A stretch of DNA of 64,000 nucleotides, taken from the NCBI GenBank assembly GCA_937921505.1, contig CAKZUB010000044.1, forward strand, positions 62,001 through 126,000, read 5' to 3'. Below the pieces are notes generated by a model. The model worked only from the letters and a program-made list of their open reading frames with translations. It searched no databases and was not told where the DNA came from. Source of the stretch: an uncultured Clostridia bacterium. Its GTDB lineage: Bacteria; Bacillota; Clostridia; Lachnospirales; Cellulosilyticaceae. Positions 26,890 through 36,782 of the stretch are shown here, piece after piece; within the stretch, counting starts at the first letter, position 1, and every line of letters starts with the position of its first letter. The translations under genes were made by a program, and so were the position numbers.

Positions 26890-28647
26890 TTGAAAACAAC
26901 TTATACCTTTAAATTCAGACTATTAGGTTTGTTCTTTATATGGATTACTATTCCTTTAATACTTATGTCTTCTTTACTTTCACTTTACTTTAATAATCTT
27001 TTTATCACTCAGTCTAACCAACTTTTTTCTAATACGCTCTATTCAGTTTCTAAAAACCTTCAATTGTATCTTGATGAGCTGAAACGTCTTTCCTTATCGC
27101 CTCATGTCTATGATGAAGTTATGAATTCTTTAATTTATATTAATCAAGGTAAATATACTAAAGGTGCAAACCAATTTGAAAATTTTACAATGACAAGAAA
27201 TTATACTCAAAGTATGCAAAAGGTTTTATACTTATCAAGAAATGATGTAACCGGTGTTTTATTTATACCCATTAACAATACTGGTAACACATGCTATGTT
27301 ATTAAGCGTACGGAAGAAGGGCTTGAACAGATTAATGATTACAACTATAAAGATGAAAGTTGGTATAATGAGGCCATTAAACAAAATGGGAGTGCAATCT
27401 TCTCTGCAGTACATGAAGTGCCTTACTATAAATCTGAAAATCCCATACATGTTTTTTCAATTGTCCGCCTTATTAAAGATACTGATAGCAAACGTTCTGT
27501 AGGGATTATTAAAGTGGATGCCTCTGAAAATATTATTAAAGATATATTTGATAATATCTCCACAAGCCCACACTCTGTTTTAGTACTTCTAGATCAAAAT
27601 AAAAATATTATTTATTCAACTCGTAAAATCTCACAAGAACTTCTAGGTAGTATATCTCAAAATAAAAAGACCATTAAATCAGATACTGATACATTCTATA
27701 CCTCTATAGAACCTGTCCCTTCAACGCCTTGGGAACTTGTCTATCTTTCTTCAAAGAAAGATGTTCTCAAGCAGACAAGCACAATCTATTATTTTGCGGT
27801 GATTTTAGGTAGTATTTGTTTTGCAATAGCCTTTATTATATTTGAAATTACTTCTAAAAGGGTCACTCTACCTGTTAAGAACATTCTTGCTACTATGAAA
27901 AAGTTAGAAAAAGGGGACCTCTCTGCAAAGGTTGCTATTACTACTAAAGCTGATGACGAGTTTGCTATCATTTCGAACGCACTTAATAACATGACTGTTA
28001 AACTAAGCAACCATATTGATAATGAATACCGTGCTGTCCTATGTCAACGTAATGCTGAATATATTGCACTCCAAACACAAATCAATCCACATTTCCTCTA
28101 CAATACTTTGAATGGCTTTATCACGCTTAATAGAATGGGGGACAAACAAACTCTTGAAGATTCAATCATTCAGCTTACAGGACTATTTAGGTATACTTGC
28201 AGCAATTCTTATCTTAGTACTGTACAAGAGGAATTTTCATTTCTTGATAGGTATCTCTCGCTACAGAAACTACGATTTGATGATAGATTAGATTATCATA
28301 TAGATAGTGATGTAATTGCAAAGAGTGTCCCTATTCCCAAATTACTTGTACAACCTCTTATTGAAAATGCAATCATTCATGGCATGGAGCCAAGTGATCA
28401 GCCTATACTTATTGATGTTTATGCTTATGTTGAGGACATTGCCTACATCGGCCATTGTGTTATCATTATTATGAAAGATAATGGCATAGGATTTAATGTC
28501 TCTTCACTGAGACAAAAGAACCGTGTTGGCATCAAAAATATTGAAGAACGTATTGCATTCTTTAATCCAAATGCATTTTTTGAAATACAAAGTACTGTGG
28601 GCAAAGGTACTTCGTGCCATATCATAATTCCAATAGAAGGAGTGTAA
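26890..28647 (+). CDS. YesM-type sensor histidine kinase of importer 2
   Basis: About 585 residues. A membrane segment near residues 10-33, an extracytoplasmic sensor domain, a second membrane segment at about 299-318, HAMP, the phosphoacceptor H401 in QINPHFLYNT, and an HATPase domain (LIENAIIHG, DNGIGF, VGIKNI). I chose the TTG at 26890, behind AAAGGTGG; an upstream TTG at 26866 has no site. It is divergent from importer 2 and is followed 4 bases later by its response regulator. By family it detects an outside sugar and controls the divergent importer. Confidence 0.9.
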   Translation: MKTTYTFKFRLLGLFFIWITIPLILMSSLLSLYFNNLFITQSNQLFSNTLYSVSKNLQLYLDELKRLSLSPHVYDEVMNSLIYINQGKYTKGANQFENFTMTRNYTQSMQKVLYLSRNDVTGVLFIPINNTGNTCYVIKRTEEGLEQINDYNYKDESWYNEAIKQNGSAIFSAVHEVPYYKSENPIHVFSIVRLIKDTDSKRSVGIIKVDASENIIKDIFDNISTSPHSVLVLLDQNKNIIYSTRKISQELLGSISQNKKTIKSDTDTFYTSIEPVPSTPWELVYLSSKKDVLKQTSTIYYFAVILGSICFAIAFIIFEITSKRVTLPVKNILATMKKLEKGDLSAKVAITTKADDEFAIISNALNNMTVKLSNHIDNEYRAVLCQRNAEYIALQTQINPHFLYNTLNGFITLNRMGDKQTLEDSIIQLTGLFRYTCSNSYLSTVQEEFSFLDRYLSLQKLRFDDRLDYHIDSDVIAKSVPIPKLLVQPLIENAIIHGMEPSDQPILIDVYAYVEDIAYIGHCVIIIMKDNGIGFNVSSLRQKNRVGIKNIEERIAFFNPNAFFEIQSTVGKGTSCHIIIPIEGV

Positions 28648-28651
28648 TAAT

Positions 28652-30112
28652 ATGATCATTCTACTCGCTGACGATGAACGTATGGTTAGACTGGGGCTTA
28701 AAAGCATGTTAGACGAACTCTATCCTAATACGTACACCTATATAGAAGCTAAAAATGGCAAAGAGCTGGTAAGCCTTGTCTTCGAATATAAACCTCATAT
28801 TGCTTTTGTAGATATCAATATGCCTTTACTAAACGGCTTAGCTGCTATTGAACAATGCAAAGATCAGACCCTCTTGACCCACTGGATTATGCTTACAGGT
28901 TATGCAGATTTTGGATATGCTAGAGCGGCTATAAAACTTGGTGTATCTGACTACTTACTTAAACCCATCAGTATACAAGAACTTTCACTTGTTATGACAA
29001 AAACAGAAAAGGAGATAAACGGAGCGCTGGATAAACTTAATCATAGCTTTGCCTTAGAAATTATTTCAGCTTATAATTTGTCTCAAGTATGTACTTCAAG
29101 TGATTCTATTTTAGTCCCAAGTTCTTCTTGTAATACCTTTGAAACCTATATGTTCTATATCGATAATTTGGATAGAACGATTAGATATCATTTGCTTACA
29201 GAACTAAGTGAGAAATTAAGACAACTTTTTTCAAATACAATGGATAATGATGGGCGCTATGCCCTATTCTATCTGAATAGTGGTGAACTTTGTCTTGTAA
29301 TGAATGCATGTAAAAAGGCCATAAGCCTATATGCGTTTTTAACTGACTTTATCAATCATGCAAATGATCCTATAACTGTGTTTTATTCTATGCAATTATC
29401 CGTACAACAGTTTTGCTGTGACTGCCAAAATATTTCCGAAATCTCTAATGTACGTCTCATCCATAAACTCGGTACGATTATAAATTACAATGAACTCATG
29501 CAAAATACTAATTTAGATATTATAGTTTTAATTGCCAACGCATTAGAAAAATTGTGTCTTGCTTTCATCCAAGGTGACGAGATAGAGTATAAGCATATCA
29601 TTAAAGATATGTATAGAAATCAGTCGTTTCATAAGTTTTTCTCATCTACTCATGCAAAAAATATAGAGAAGTACTTGAAAGCAGTCATTAATCTGAAGTT
29701 GTCCTTTACTGACTATACGTCTCTCTTAGATGGACTTCTTAAACACAGTAATGCTATATATCTTAATCTGCCTCAAAGATCTAATATAGATATCATGTCT
29801 CAAATTGAAAGGTACATAAAAGAGAACTACATGAACGAAATTGGTATTAACTGTATCGCAGAGATATATGATATTACCCCCAACTATCTTAGTAAAATTT
29901 TCCACCAAAAGGTAGGTAAAAAGTTCATAGATTACCTTACAGAAGTCCGTATTATTAACGCCAAAAGAATTTTATCTGAAAATCCTAATTGCAGTATTAA
30001 GGATCTCTCAATAAAGGTTGGCTACTATAGTACCCGACATTTTACAAAAATGTTTTTTAAGGTGATTGGCGTTTTACCCTCTGAGTATCAAAAGCAGGTT
30101 TTAGGAAAATGA
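28652..30112 (+). CDS. YesN-type response regulator of importer 2
   Basis: A 486-residue AraC-type response regulator. The receiver has D7/D8, the phosphoacceptor D54 (FVDINMPLL) and the Lys of YLLKPI. The C-terminal AraC domain runs from about 385 (IERYIKENYM) to the end (TKMFFKVIGVLPSEYQ). It is co-transcribed with the kinase before it and ends in a terminator shared with the convergent GH4 gene. The probable target is the importer promoter in the 26705-26889 gap. Confidence 0.92.
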   Translation: MIILLADDERMVRLGLKSMLDELYPNTYTYIEAKNGKELVSLVFEYKPHIAFVDINMPLLNGLAAIEQCKDQTLLTHWIMLTGYADFGYARAAIKLGVSDYLLKPISIQELSLVMTKTEKEINGALDKLNHSFALEIISAYNLSQVCTSSDSILVPSSSCNTFETYMFYIDNLDRTIRYHLLTELSEKLRQLFSNTMDNDGRYALFYLNSGELCLVMNACKKAISLYAFLTDFINHANDPITVFYSMQLSVQQFCCDCQNISEISNVRLIHKLGTIINYNELMQNTNLDIIVLIANALEKLCLAFIQGDEIEYKHIIKDMYRNQSFHKFFSSTHAKNIEKYLKAVINLKLSFTDYTSLLDGLLKHSNAIYLNLPQRSNIDIMSQIERYIKENYMNEIGINCIAEIYDITPNYLSKIFHQKVGKKFIDYLTEVRIINAKRILSENPNCSIKDLSIKVGYYSTRHFTKMFFKVIGVLPSEYQKQVLGK

Positions 30113-30113
30113 T

Positions 30114-30148
30114 AAAATAAAAGCACCCGAGGGTGCTCTTATTTTATA
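30114..30148. terminator. Bidirectional terminator between convergent genes
   Basis: AGCACCC and GGGTGCT form a GC-rich stem with a two-base loop, extended by flanking A-rich and T-rich arms (AATAAA / cTTATT). The element serves the response regulator gene on the plus strand and contains the stop codon of the GH4 gene on the minus strand. Confidence 0.8.
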
Positions 30149-31629
30149 TTTTCTTTTGCTGCAGATGAAGCAAGTTTTCTCATCTTATCTTTTTCTAGTG
30201 ACATTTCTTCTATTGTTTTTGTCTTTAATCTGGCTGCTCCTTCAGTTTCTTTGATTGGTAATAGGTCAGATGTCTTCCATCTTCCTTTTGCCTCCTCAAT
30301 AGCTTGTTTATATTGTGGTAGCCACTCCTCCTGTGCAATAAGCATTTCATCTATCATTTGCCATACTTCCGGTGGATTACATACAGCTCCTGTAAGCGGG
30401 TCTAGAAGTGCTGCTTGTTTAAGAAGCTGTGCATTTCCTGTAACAGCTGCTTCTACTGCTATTCTTTGTACCCAAGCACTTTGTGAACAAATAGCAGCTG
30501 CACCTAATGGCAAATCTCCCACCTGTGGAACTGAAACACCATTGCCATCTACATAGCAAGGCACTTCAACAACACAGTCATTTGGTAAGTTTGTAATACA
30601 GTTATTATTAACAATATTAAAGTGTCCTCTATACCTTTTACCTGTTTCAAGTGATTCTATAATGTAAGAACCATGTTCTTTGCCCCTATCACTGCCATCA
30701 TATTTTTTTGCAGGCTCTTTGAGCCAATTAGGGAAATCTGTTTCAAACCACGTTCTTCCCTCAGTGCAGACTCTTAGGTATCCACCTGTCTCTCCATTAA
30801 TCCAGTCACCAAGATCAATCCAGTCTTTAATTTCTTCTGGACGTTTTCTATACCATGCAAGGTACTCTGAAAGATGTCCATTAGACTCTGTAGAATAGTA
30901 ACCGAATCGTTTAAGCATATCTATCCTTACTTTCTCTTGTTTAGAAAATTTCTCATGCTTTAGAAAGCCTTCTAAAATTTTATCTTTTAATTCGATGCCA
31001 TTATGTTTAAGAGAAAGATACCACGTTTGATGATTAAGCCCTGCACAAATAATATCTAAATCTTCATACTTCAAGCCTAAAACTTCTGCGATTTGCTCCT
31101 GTCCATGGATCACCCCGTGGCATAAACCGATTGTATTAACCTTACCATATTTATTGCAAGCCCATGTCACCATAGCATTAGGATTTGAATAATTAAGGTG
31201 AAGTACATCTGGACTTGCAACCTCTCTCATATCTTTACAAAAATCAAGCATAGCTGCAATAACACGTTGCCCATACATAATCCCGCCTGTACAAAGCGTA
31301 TCTCCAACGCATTGGTCAACGCCATATTTCAAAGGAATATTGACATCTGTTTCAAAAGCTTCCAGCCCTCCAACTCTCACACAGTTAATAATATATTTTG
31401 CATCCTTAAAAGCTTCTCTTCTGTCTAAAGTAGACTTAATTTTAATATTAATCCCATTTTCATCTAGGTCCCTTTGACAAAGCTGTACTACCCTATCTAA
31501 GTTGTCTTTATTAATATCTGTAAACGCTACTTCAATATTATGAAATACCGGGACAGACATTAAATCTGTAAATAACTGACGTGTAAAACCTATACTTCCT
31601 GCTCCAATAACTGCCATTTTAAAACGCAT
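30139..31629 (-). CDS. GH4 family NAD-dependent alpha-glycosidase (AglA/MelA/LplD type)
   Basis: About 496 residues. The N-terminal dinucleotide-binding motif is VIGAGSIGFT, and the family's metal-site residues are C170 (GLCHG) and H200 (AGLNHQTW), with NYSNPNAMV between. GH4 enzymes use NAD+ and Mn2+ to cleave alpha-glucosides, alpha-galactosides or galacturonides through an oxidised intermediate, in the cytoplasm. The ATG at 31629 follows GGGAGG; the open frame extends 55 codons upstream without a site or homology. It is divergent from an AraC regulator (31834-32772) whose gap holds a long perfect dyad, so that regulator probably controls it. Confidence 0.9.
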   Translation of the reverse strand: MRFKMAVIGAGSIGFTRQLFTDLMSVPVFHNIEVAFTDINKDNLDRVVQLCQRDLDENGINIKIKSTLDRREAFKDAKYIINCVRVGGLEAFETDVNIPLKYGVDQCVGDTLCTGGIMYGQRVIAAMLDFCKDMREVASPDVLHLNYSNPNAMVTWACNKYGKVNTIGLCHGVIHGQEQIAEVLGLKYEDLDIICAGLNHQTWYLSLKHNGIELKDKILEGFLKHEKFSKQEKVRIDMLKRFGYYSTESNGHLSEYLAWYRKRPEEIKDWIDLGDWINGETGGYLRVCTEGRTWFETDFPNWLKEPAKKYDGSDRGKEHGSYIIESLETGKRYRGHFNIVNNNCITNLPNDCVVEVPCYVDGNGVSVPQVGDLPLGAAAICSQSAWVQRIAVEAAVTGNAQLLKQAALLDPLTGAVCNPPEVWQMIDEMLIAQEEWLPQYKQAIEEAKGRWKTSDLLPIKETEGAARLKTKTIEEMSLEKDKMRKLASSAAKENIK

Positions 31630-31727
31630 CACTAAAAACCTCCCTATTAAAGATAATGAACTTACTATCAATACTTTAACAAATAACCAACCGTCTAGCG
31701 TAAAACATCCTCTATTAAAACAGCGCA

Positions 31728-31789
31728 AAAGAAAGATATTATGACATTTTCTAAAAATAAGTACATAATATCTTTCTTTATGCAATAAA
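31728..31789. promoter_or_regulatory. Perfect 16-bp inverted repeat in the GH4/AraC divergent gap
   Basis: AAAGAAAGATATTATG at 31728-31743 and its exact reverse complement at 31774-31789 flank a 30-base spacer. The right arm lies directly upstream of a TATAAT box at 31801-31806 serving the AraC gene. Such a dyad fits two half-sites for the AraC-type regulator (or a looping site) acting on both divergent genes. A cruciform or RNA hairpin role is less likely. Confidence 0.65.
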
Positions 31790-31833
31790 AACAATTATAC
31801 TATAATGAGTATTATCACTTCAGGAGGTACATC

Positions 31834-32772
31834 ATGAACAATAAGCTAACCTCACTCTATGACTTGGCACATAAAGATTGTCTCTTTTCTGTTTCAGCCT
31901 ACTATGCTCAAAACTTTACTTTCTTTGAAATGGCCTTTCATACCCACACAAGTTTTGAAATCATGTATGTAGCCAAAGGGATATGCAATATATTCTATAT
32001 TCTAAAAGGTCAAGAATACCAAACTTGTCTTAAGCCGGGCGAATGGATTTTTATTGATAGTCATACAACACATAAACTTATTGTAGATCCGAGTGCTCCT
32101 TGCAGAATGTTGAACCTTGAAGTAGAACTTTTAGAAACTACAGCGTCAGCTGCTAGTGTTACGTCTATTCTCAAAACATCCTCTTCTATTTTGCATTTTT
32201 TAGAGCATAAAGAACCTATTATTGTTTGTAGAGATCTAAGTGAAAGTGATAAAATTCAAGAAGCACTGCATACTATTCATCTTTATGCTGAAAACAAAAA
32301 GGATTATCACTCTAGTCTATTAGGTGATCATTTATTAGTAGATTTAGAAATTTTAAAACTACTAACTTTGATTGCACACAAGTATAAGACACAAAATGAT
32401 AATCTGATCGGACTACACTATATAAAAAAAGCTAAGAGTTATATTGATGAGCACTTTGACAACCCACTTTCTATCAAAGAAATTACAGCATACGTAGGCA
32501 TCTCTAGTTCGTATCTTCAAAGATTATTTTCTAAGCAGCTTGGCATGTCTATTATTGATTATATTATTAAAAAAAGAATTGATAAAGCGATTATGCTTTT
32601 AAAACATACAAACGCATCCATCATCGACATATCAATAGAATCAGGCTTTAATAGTCGTCAGCATTTTACGCATACCTTTAAAAAAGCTATGGAGATTTCT
32701 CCTCATGCGTTTAGAAATATGAAAGATAATTACCAAATCCTGCTCCCTCATAATAATGAATTAAATTCATAA
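31834..32772 (+). CDS. AraC-family transcriptional regulator with cupin-like sensor domain
   Basis: A 312-residue regulator. The N-terminal cupin-like domain (about 20-150) contains HTHTSFEIMYV and GEWIFIDSHTTH; the C-terminal AraC domain (about 205-305) has two helix-turn-helix units ending in HTFKKAMEISPHAFRN. The start has AGGAGG. It is divergent from the GH4 glycosidase, with a strong dyad in between, and is its likely activator in response to a sugar. Its 3' end overlaps the convergent mutarotase-like gene by 25 bases, an unusual arrangement. Confidence 0.9.
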   Translation: MNNKLTSLYDLAHKDCLFSVSAYYAQNFTFFEMAFHTHTSFEIMYVAKGICNIFYILKGQEYQTCLKPGEWIFIDSHTTHKLIVDPSAPCRMLNLEVELLETTASAASVTSILKTSSSILHFLEHKEPIIVCRDLSESDKIQEALHTIHLYAENKKDYHSSLLGDHLLVDLEILKLLTLIAHKYKTQNDNLIGLHYIKKAKSYIDEHFDNPLSIKEITAYVGISSSYLQRLFSKQLGMSIIDYIIKKRIDKAIMLLKHTNASIIDISIESGFNSRQHFTHTFKKAMEISPHAFRNMKDNYQILLPHNNELNS

Positions 32773-33623
32773 GTTCTATGCCACCTTTGTGTTTCACCAG
32801 GCTCTAACGAAATAGCAACAAACATTTCTGGACTTACAACATGTGTATCTCCCCACAACGCAAATCTGCATACCTCTTGGTTAACCGATTCCTTAATACT
32901 TACTCCTGTTTCTTTATGGGTTAAACACCAGCTGTTTAAATCATAACAACTATTAGTCGCTAAGTAAAATACTTGCTTTACGGGGTCTCTCCAACCAATT
33001 TTACTGTTTTTACATTCAAGTATATCATTATTATTTTCAAATGCTATTTCATGACTAAGCTCTAATTCATACTTTTCATCAACGAGAAGTCCGTTAAGTG
33101 CTATAAAATTATGACAATACTCTGTTGTATAGATGGGCTTAGTTCCTATATTATTTAAATAATAGGCTACTATCACATTATTTTCTTTAATTGTTATTTG
33201 TTTTTCATAAATGTATCCATACCCATTTAACTCTCTTTGTTTCATTTTAAACTTTATAGTCTGCATTTCTTCTATATAGTCTATCTTATTTTCTAAAATT
33301 TTATAAGGATAGAAAAACTTATACTCTTCCCCAGTATCCTTTTGCAAAGCTCCAATACCTATTTTAGGAAAATACGCTTGTCTATCAATCTCTTCATATC
33401 CTATAGCTTTTTCTAATCCAAACTCATTACATAGACCAAAACCATTAGACCCCCTATGGGGATCTAATGATTCCTTTGTACAAAAACTATAGGTATTATC
33501 TAATAGGACTTGTTCAATCATGCCACACCAATCAAAACGTGCCCCTTTATAGTGACTCCCTGGAATATGTATGTCTACTTTAAGCCTATTGTTTTTTAGT
33601 GTTATATGAGTCTGACTATTCAT
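32748..33623 (-). CDS. Aldose 1-epimerase (galactose mutarotase)-like protein
   Basis: A 291-residue beta-sandwich protein of the galactose mutarotase-like fold, judged by its strand-rich pattern and the segments SNGFGLCNEFG and YTTEYCHNFIALNG. The usual catalytic His pair is not obvious, so it may be a sugar-binding or atypical epimerase. It starts inside the stop of the fucosidase gene (ATGA overlap), so translation is coupled, and it would interconvert anomers of the sugar that enzyme releases. No signal peptide. Confidence 0.72.
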   Translation of the reverse strand: MNSQTHITLKNNRLKVDIHIPGSHYKGARFDWCGMIEQVLLDNTYSFCTKESLDPHRGSNGFGLCNEFGLEKAIGYEEIDRQAYFPKIGIGALQKDTGEEYKFFYPYKILENKIDYIEEMQTIKFKMKQRELNGYGYIYEKQITIKENNVIVAYYLNNIGTKPIYTTEYCHNFIALNGLLVDEKYELELSHEIAFENNNDILECKNSKIGWRDPVKQVFYLATNSCYDLNSWCLTHKETGVSIKESVNQEVCRFALWGDTHVVSPEMFVAISLEPGETQRWHRTYEFNSLL

Positions 33624-34942
33624 CTATTCACCTTTAACTCCAGTTTAATAACCGTTCCTCTAGGATCTGGCAGGTCATAAGTATTAGCAACCGGATATCC
33701 AAAGGCTAAATACACATCTTCTGGGCTATCCATTTTAGATACACCATTGTCTAAATTCCAAAAGTCTGTAACAATCACTTCTGAGCCATCTGCAACGACT
33801 CTTGCCTTTTGAATTTTATCTCGCATACCTTTCATATTAATATGTCCGAGTACAGGGTTAAAGAGATGTGCATAAAGTGTATTTTCTTTTTGTGTAAACC
33901 TGCCCCATTGTGGATTTTCGATTTCTGAAGCGCCACATCCATAAATGCTTTCTCCATTATCTCTTAACCAATCTCCTACTTCACTTAGTATGGTCTTAGA
34001 CTGTTTTGGAATTCTCCCTCTTGCATCCGGTCCAATATTAACAAGAAGATTGCCATTTTTACTTACGCAGTCTACAAGGCATTTGATGACAAAGCTCGGC
34101 AGCTTATAGGCTTTATCCATGCCACAATATCCCCAGCTGTTATTAAGTGTCATACATACTTCCCATGGTAAAGACTGCCCCTGTTCATTTACCACCATAT
34201 CTCTAGGAATACACTGCTCTGGGCCATCAAAATCTCCAGCATAAATCTCCGGATGGCTTAACTCCATGTTGCCTCCTAGTCTATTATCAATGATAATATC
34301 TGGCTGCAGCTCCCTAATCATTTTTACGAGCTCAGTGGCCTTCCATGCTTCTCCTTTCATCTCCCAATAAGAAAAATCAAACCACATAATATCTATTTTC
34401 CCATAATTTGTACAAAGCTCTTTTACCTGTCCGTGAAAATAGGCGATGTATTTATCAAAGTCATGGGATTTATTCTTAAAATCTTCATTATAACGCATTG
34501 GATGCTGACGGTCCCCATAAGCTGGGTAATCTGGATGATCCCAGTCTAGAAGGGAGTAATAGATGCCTACCTTTAGATCAGCTCGTCTTAGAGCTTCTAT
34601 ATATTCCTTTATTAAATCTCTTTTACATGAGGTGTTGGTTGATTTAAAATCTGTCAGTTGACTATCAAAAAGGCAGAACCCATCATGATGCTTTGCTGTT
34701 AATACAGCATATTTCATCCCGGCTTCTTTTATCACCTTAGCCCATTCATCTGCATCATAGCTATCAGGGTTAAATTCATCAAAGTATTGTCTGTACTTTT
34801 CTTTACTTATCTTTTCAGCAGACTGAACCCATTCTCCTCTTCCTGCAATCGCATAAATACCAAAATGAATAAATGCTCCGAATCTAGCTTCTCTAAACCA
34901 CTTTGTTCTATCCCAAATAGCCTCATATGAATTTGTTTTCAT
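33620..34942 (-). CDS. GH29 alpha-L-fucosidase
   Basis: A 440-residue GH29 enzyme without a signal peptide, hence cytoplasmic. Family hallmarks are FGAFIHFGIYA near the start, the HH pair at 85-86 in TAKHHDGF, and the nucleophile D189 in IDIMWFDFSYW; NGNLLVNIGPDARG closes the barrel. The C-terminal domain is short. It should remove alpha-L-fucose from imported fucosyl-oligosaccharides. It lies 12 bases after the MalG-like permease gene of importer 3 in the same operon, so importer 3 probably brings in fucosylated glycans. The start follows AGGAGG. Confidence 0.92.
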   Translation of the reverse strand: MKTNSYEAIWDRTKWFREARFGAFIHFGIYAIAGRGEWVQSAEKISKEKYRQYFDEFNPDSYDADEWAKVIKEAGMKYAVLTAKHHDGFCLFDSQLTDFKSTNTSCKRDLIKEYIEALRRADLKVGIYYSLLDWDHPDYPAYGDRQHPMRYNEDFKNKSHDFDKYIAYFHGQVKELCTNYGKIDIMWFDFSYWEMKGEAWKATELVKMIRELQPDIIIDNRLGGNMELSHPEIYAGDFDGPEQCIPRDMVVNEQGQSLPWEVCMTLNNSWGYCGMDKAYKLPSFVIKCLVDCVSKNGNLLVNIGPDARGRIPKQSKTILSEVGDWLRDNGESIYGCGASEIENPQWGRFTQKENTLYAHLFNPVLGHINMKGMRDKIQKARVVADGSEVIVTDFWNLDNGVSKMDSPEDVYLAFGYPVANTYDLPDPRGTVIKLELKVNR

Positions 34943-34953
34943 GCTACATCCTC

Positions 34954-35856
34954 CTATCCTTTTACAGCCCCTGCTGTTAATCCTCTTTCAACCTTTTCTT
35001 GAAGTATGATATACATTATTAGAGGAATAACAGTTGTAATAACTATAGCTGCCATAACCCCACTGTAATCAGATGTTCTTTCTGCAAAGAAGGTTAATAA
35101 TCCAATAGACAAAGGTTTAAGTTCATTTTTGCCAATAAACAGAAGTGGTATAATGAGATTATTCCACACACTTAAAAAATTCAATATAGTCACTGTAACA
35201 ATTGCCGGAGTGGATAACGGTAAGATCACTTTAGTATAGACCTGCCAAAAATTGCACCCATCTATGATCGCTGCTTCTTCTAACTCTTCAGGAATGCTCT
35301 TCATAAAGCTTGTAATAATAAGAATAGATATAGGAATTTGAAATGCCGTAAATAAGGCAATAATAAAAGCATAATTATCTTTGAGCCCAAATTTACCAAC
35401 CATATATGCTAACGGAATAATTGTAGAATGGATGGGGATCATCATCCCTAAGACAAAAAATATATATATAATATTTTTAAACTTAAATGTAAATTTAGCG
35501 AATATATAAGATGCCATTGTACATATAAAAATCAATACAATACAAGTTGTAAAAGTTAAAAATACACTATTCTTAAAGTAAGTTCCCATATTAGCTACTT
35601 CCCAAGCTCTATAATAATTTTCAAAACTAATAGACTCTGGCCAACTAAAAGGTGTCATAAAAATAGCTTGGTCTGTTTTAAAGGAAGAAATAAGCGAAAA
35701 TACTAAAGGGTAAATCGAAATAATCGCCCAAAAAATTAAAAAGCTATACAGAAACACCTTATTTCCTATTTTTTTAATATAGGCATATGTATTTCCTTTA
35801 TTTTGTTTTGATACGGAAATAGTTTTATTTTTTATATTACTGTTTCTTTGCAACAT
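34954..35856 (-). CDS. CUT1 sugar ABC transporter permease of importer 3, MalG-like
   Basis: About 300 residues with six membrane segments, the EAA loop EAAIIDGCNFWQV with ILPL following, and the typical ending GLTAGAVKG. The ATG at 35856 is preferred because GGAGGCGAG lies just before it; an ATG six codons upstream overlaps that site. It is followed by the fucosidase gene and preceded by the MalF-like gene, so the operon runs binding protein, two permeases, fucosidase, mutarotase. Confidence 0.92.
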   Translation of the reverse strand: MLQRNSNIKNKTISVSKQNKGNTYAYIKKIGNKVFLYSFLIFWAIISIYPLVFSLISSFKTDQAIFMTPFSWPESISFENYYRAWEVANMGTYFKNSVFLTFTTCIVLIFICTMASYIFAKFTFKFKNIIYIFFVLGMMIPIHSTIIPLAYMVGKFGLKDNYAFIIALFTAFQIPISILIITSFMKSIPEELEEAAIIDGCNFWQVYTKVILPLSTPAIVTVTILNFLSVWNNLIIPLLFIGKNELKPLSIGLLTFFAERTSDYSGVMAAIVITTVIPLIMYIILQEKVERGLTAGAVKG

Positions 35857-35877
35857 TTTCTCGCCTCCATACATACA

Positions 35878-36759
35878 TTAATCTGATTTACGCTGCATAA
35901 GCCTTAAACTTACTAATGTAAATATAATGCTCATAACAAATATAACAGTAGAGATGGCACTTCCTATCCCATAATTATTATATCCAAAGGCTTCATTATA
36001 CAATAAGGTAGCTGGTACATTTGTAAGTCCATTGGGTCCACCTTTTGTCATAATAAAGATAATATCAAAGATCTTAAGAATACCTGTTATGACAAGAACT
36101 ATTGATGCACTCATTACAGGCCATATCATCGGTAAAACAATATGGAACGCTCTATGTACACCTACTGAACCATCTAACTTTGCTGATTCTAAGACATCTT
36201 CACTAATAGATGTAATGGCTGCAAAAAATATAATCATATAATAACCTATACTTACCCAGGCTGTAATCAAAATGACACTATTAAGAGCTGTAGATTTGTC
36301 TATTAACCAGTTTCTTGTTAAGTTTTCTAATCCTAAGTTTAATAACAAATTAGTTAACACGCCATTATTAGGTAAAAGAATAAAGTACCACATGAGTCCA
36401 ACGGATGTCATAGAAAGCACGATGGGAATAAAAAAGATTACTTTAAAAATTTTAAATCCTTTACAATAAGTAGCTAGCGTTAGTGCCACTATAAGCCCCA
36501 CTGGTATTTGAGTACATAAACTTAAAATGACAAACCAGATGACATTCTTTATGGAAATAATAAAATCCTTATATCCAAAAAGAAACTCATAATTCTTTAA
36601 TCCTACATACTTAAGGGGAACCCCTGCAATTCCTGGCCATTCAAAAAAGGAAAAATAGAAGGACTGAACAATAGGTATAATTGCTAAAGTTGTATAAATT
36701 AAAAAAGCAGGTAGTAAAAATAATAGGATAGCCTTATAATTCTTTCTATACTTTTCCAT
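35878..36759 (-). CDS. CUT1 sugar ABC transporter permease of importer 3, MalF-like
   Basis: A 293-residue permease. The N-terminal segment and loop (FYFSFFEWPGIAGVPLKYVG) and the EAA loop ESAKLDGSVGVHR with VLPM identify the MalF-like half of a CUT1 importer. It starts at an ATG behind GGAG, downstream of a 14-bp perfect hairpin separating it from the binding-protein gene. It pairs with 34954-35856. Confidence 0.92.
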   Translation of the reverse strand: MEKYRKNYKAILLFLLPAFLIYTTLAIIPIVQSFYFSFFEWPGIAGVPLKYVGLKNYEFLFGYKDFIISIKNVIWFVILSLCTQIPVGLIVALTLATYCKGFKIFKVIFFIPIVLSMTSVGLMWYFILLPNNGVLTNLLLNLGLENLTRNWLIDKSTALNSVILITAWVSIGYYMIIFFAAITSISEDVLESAKLDGSVGVHRAFHIVLPMIWPVMSASIVLVITGILKIFDIIFIMTKGGPNGLTNVPATLLYNEAFGYNNYGIGSAISTVIFVMSIIFTLVSLRLMQRKSD

Positions 36760-36782
36760 ACTTAATCTCCTAACTTTTTAAA

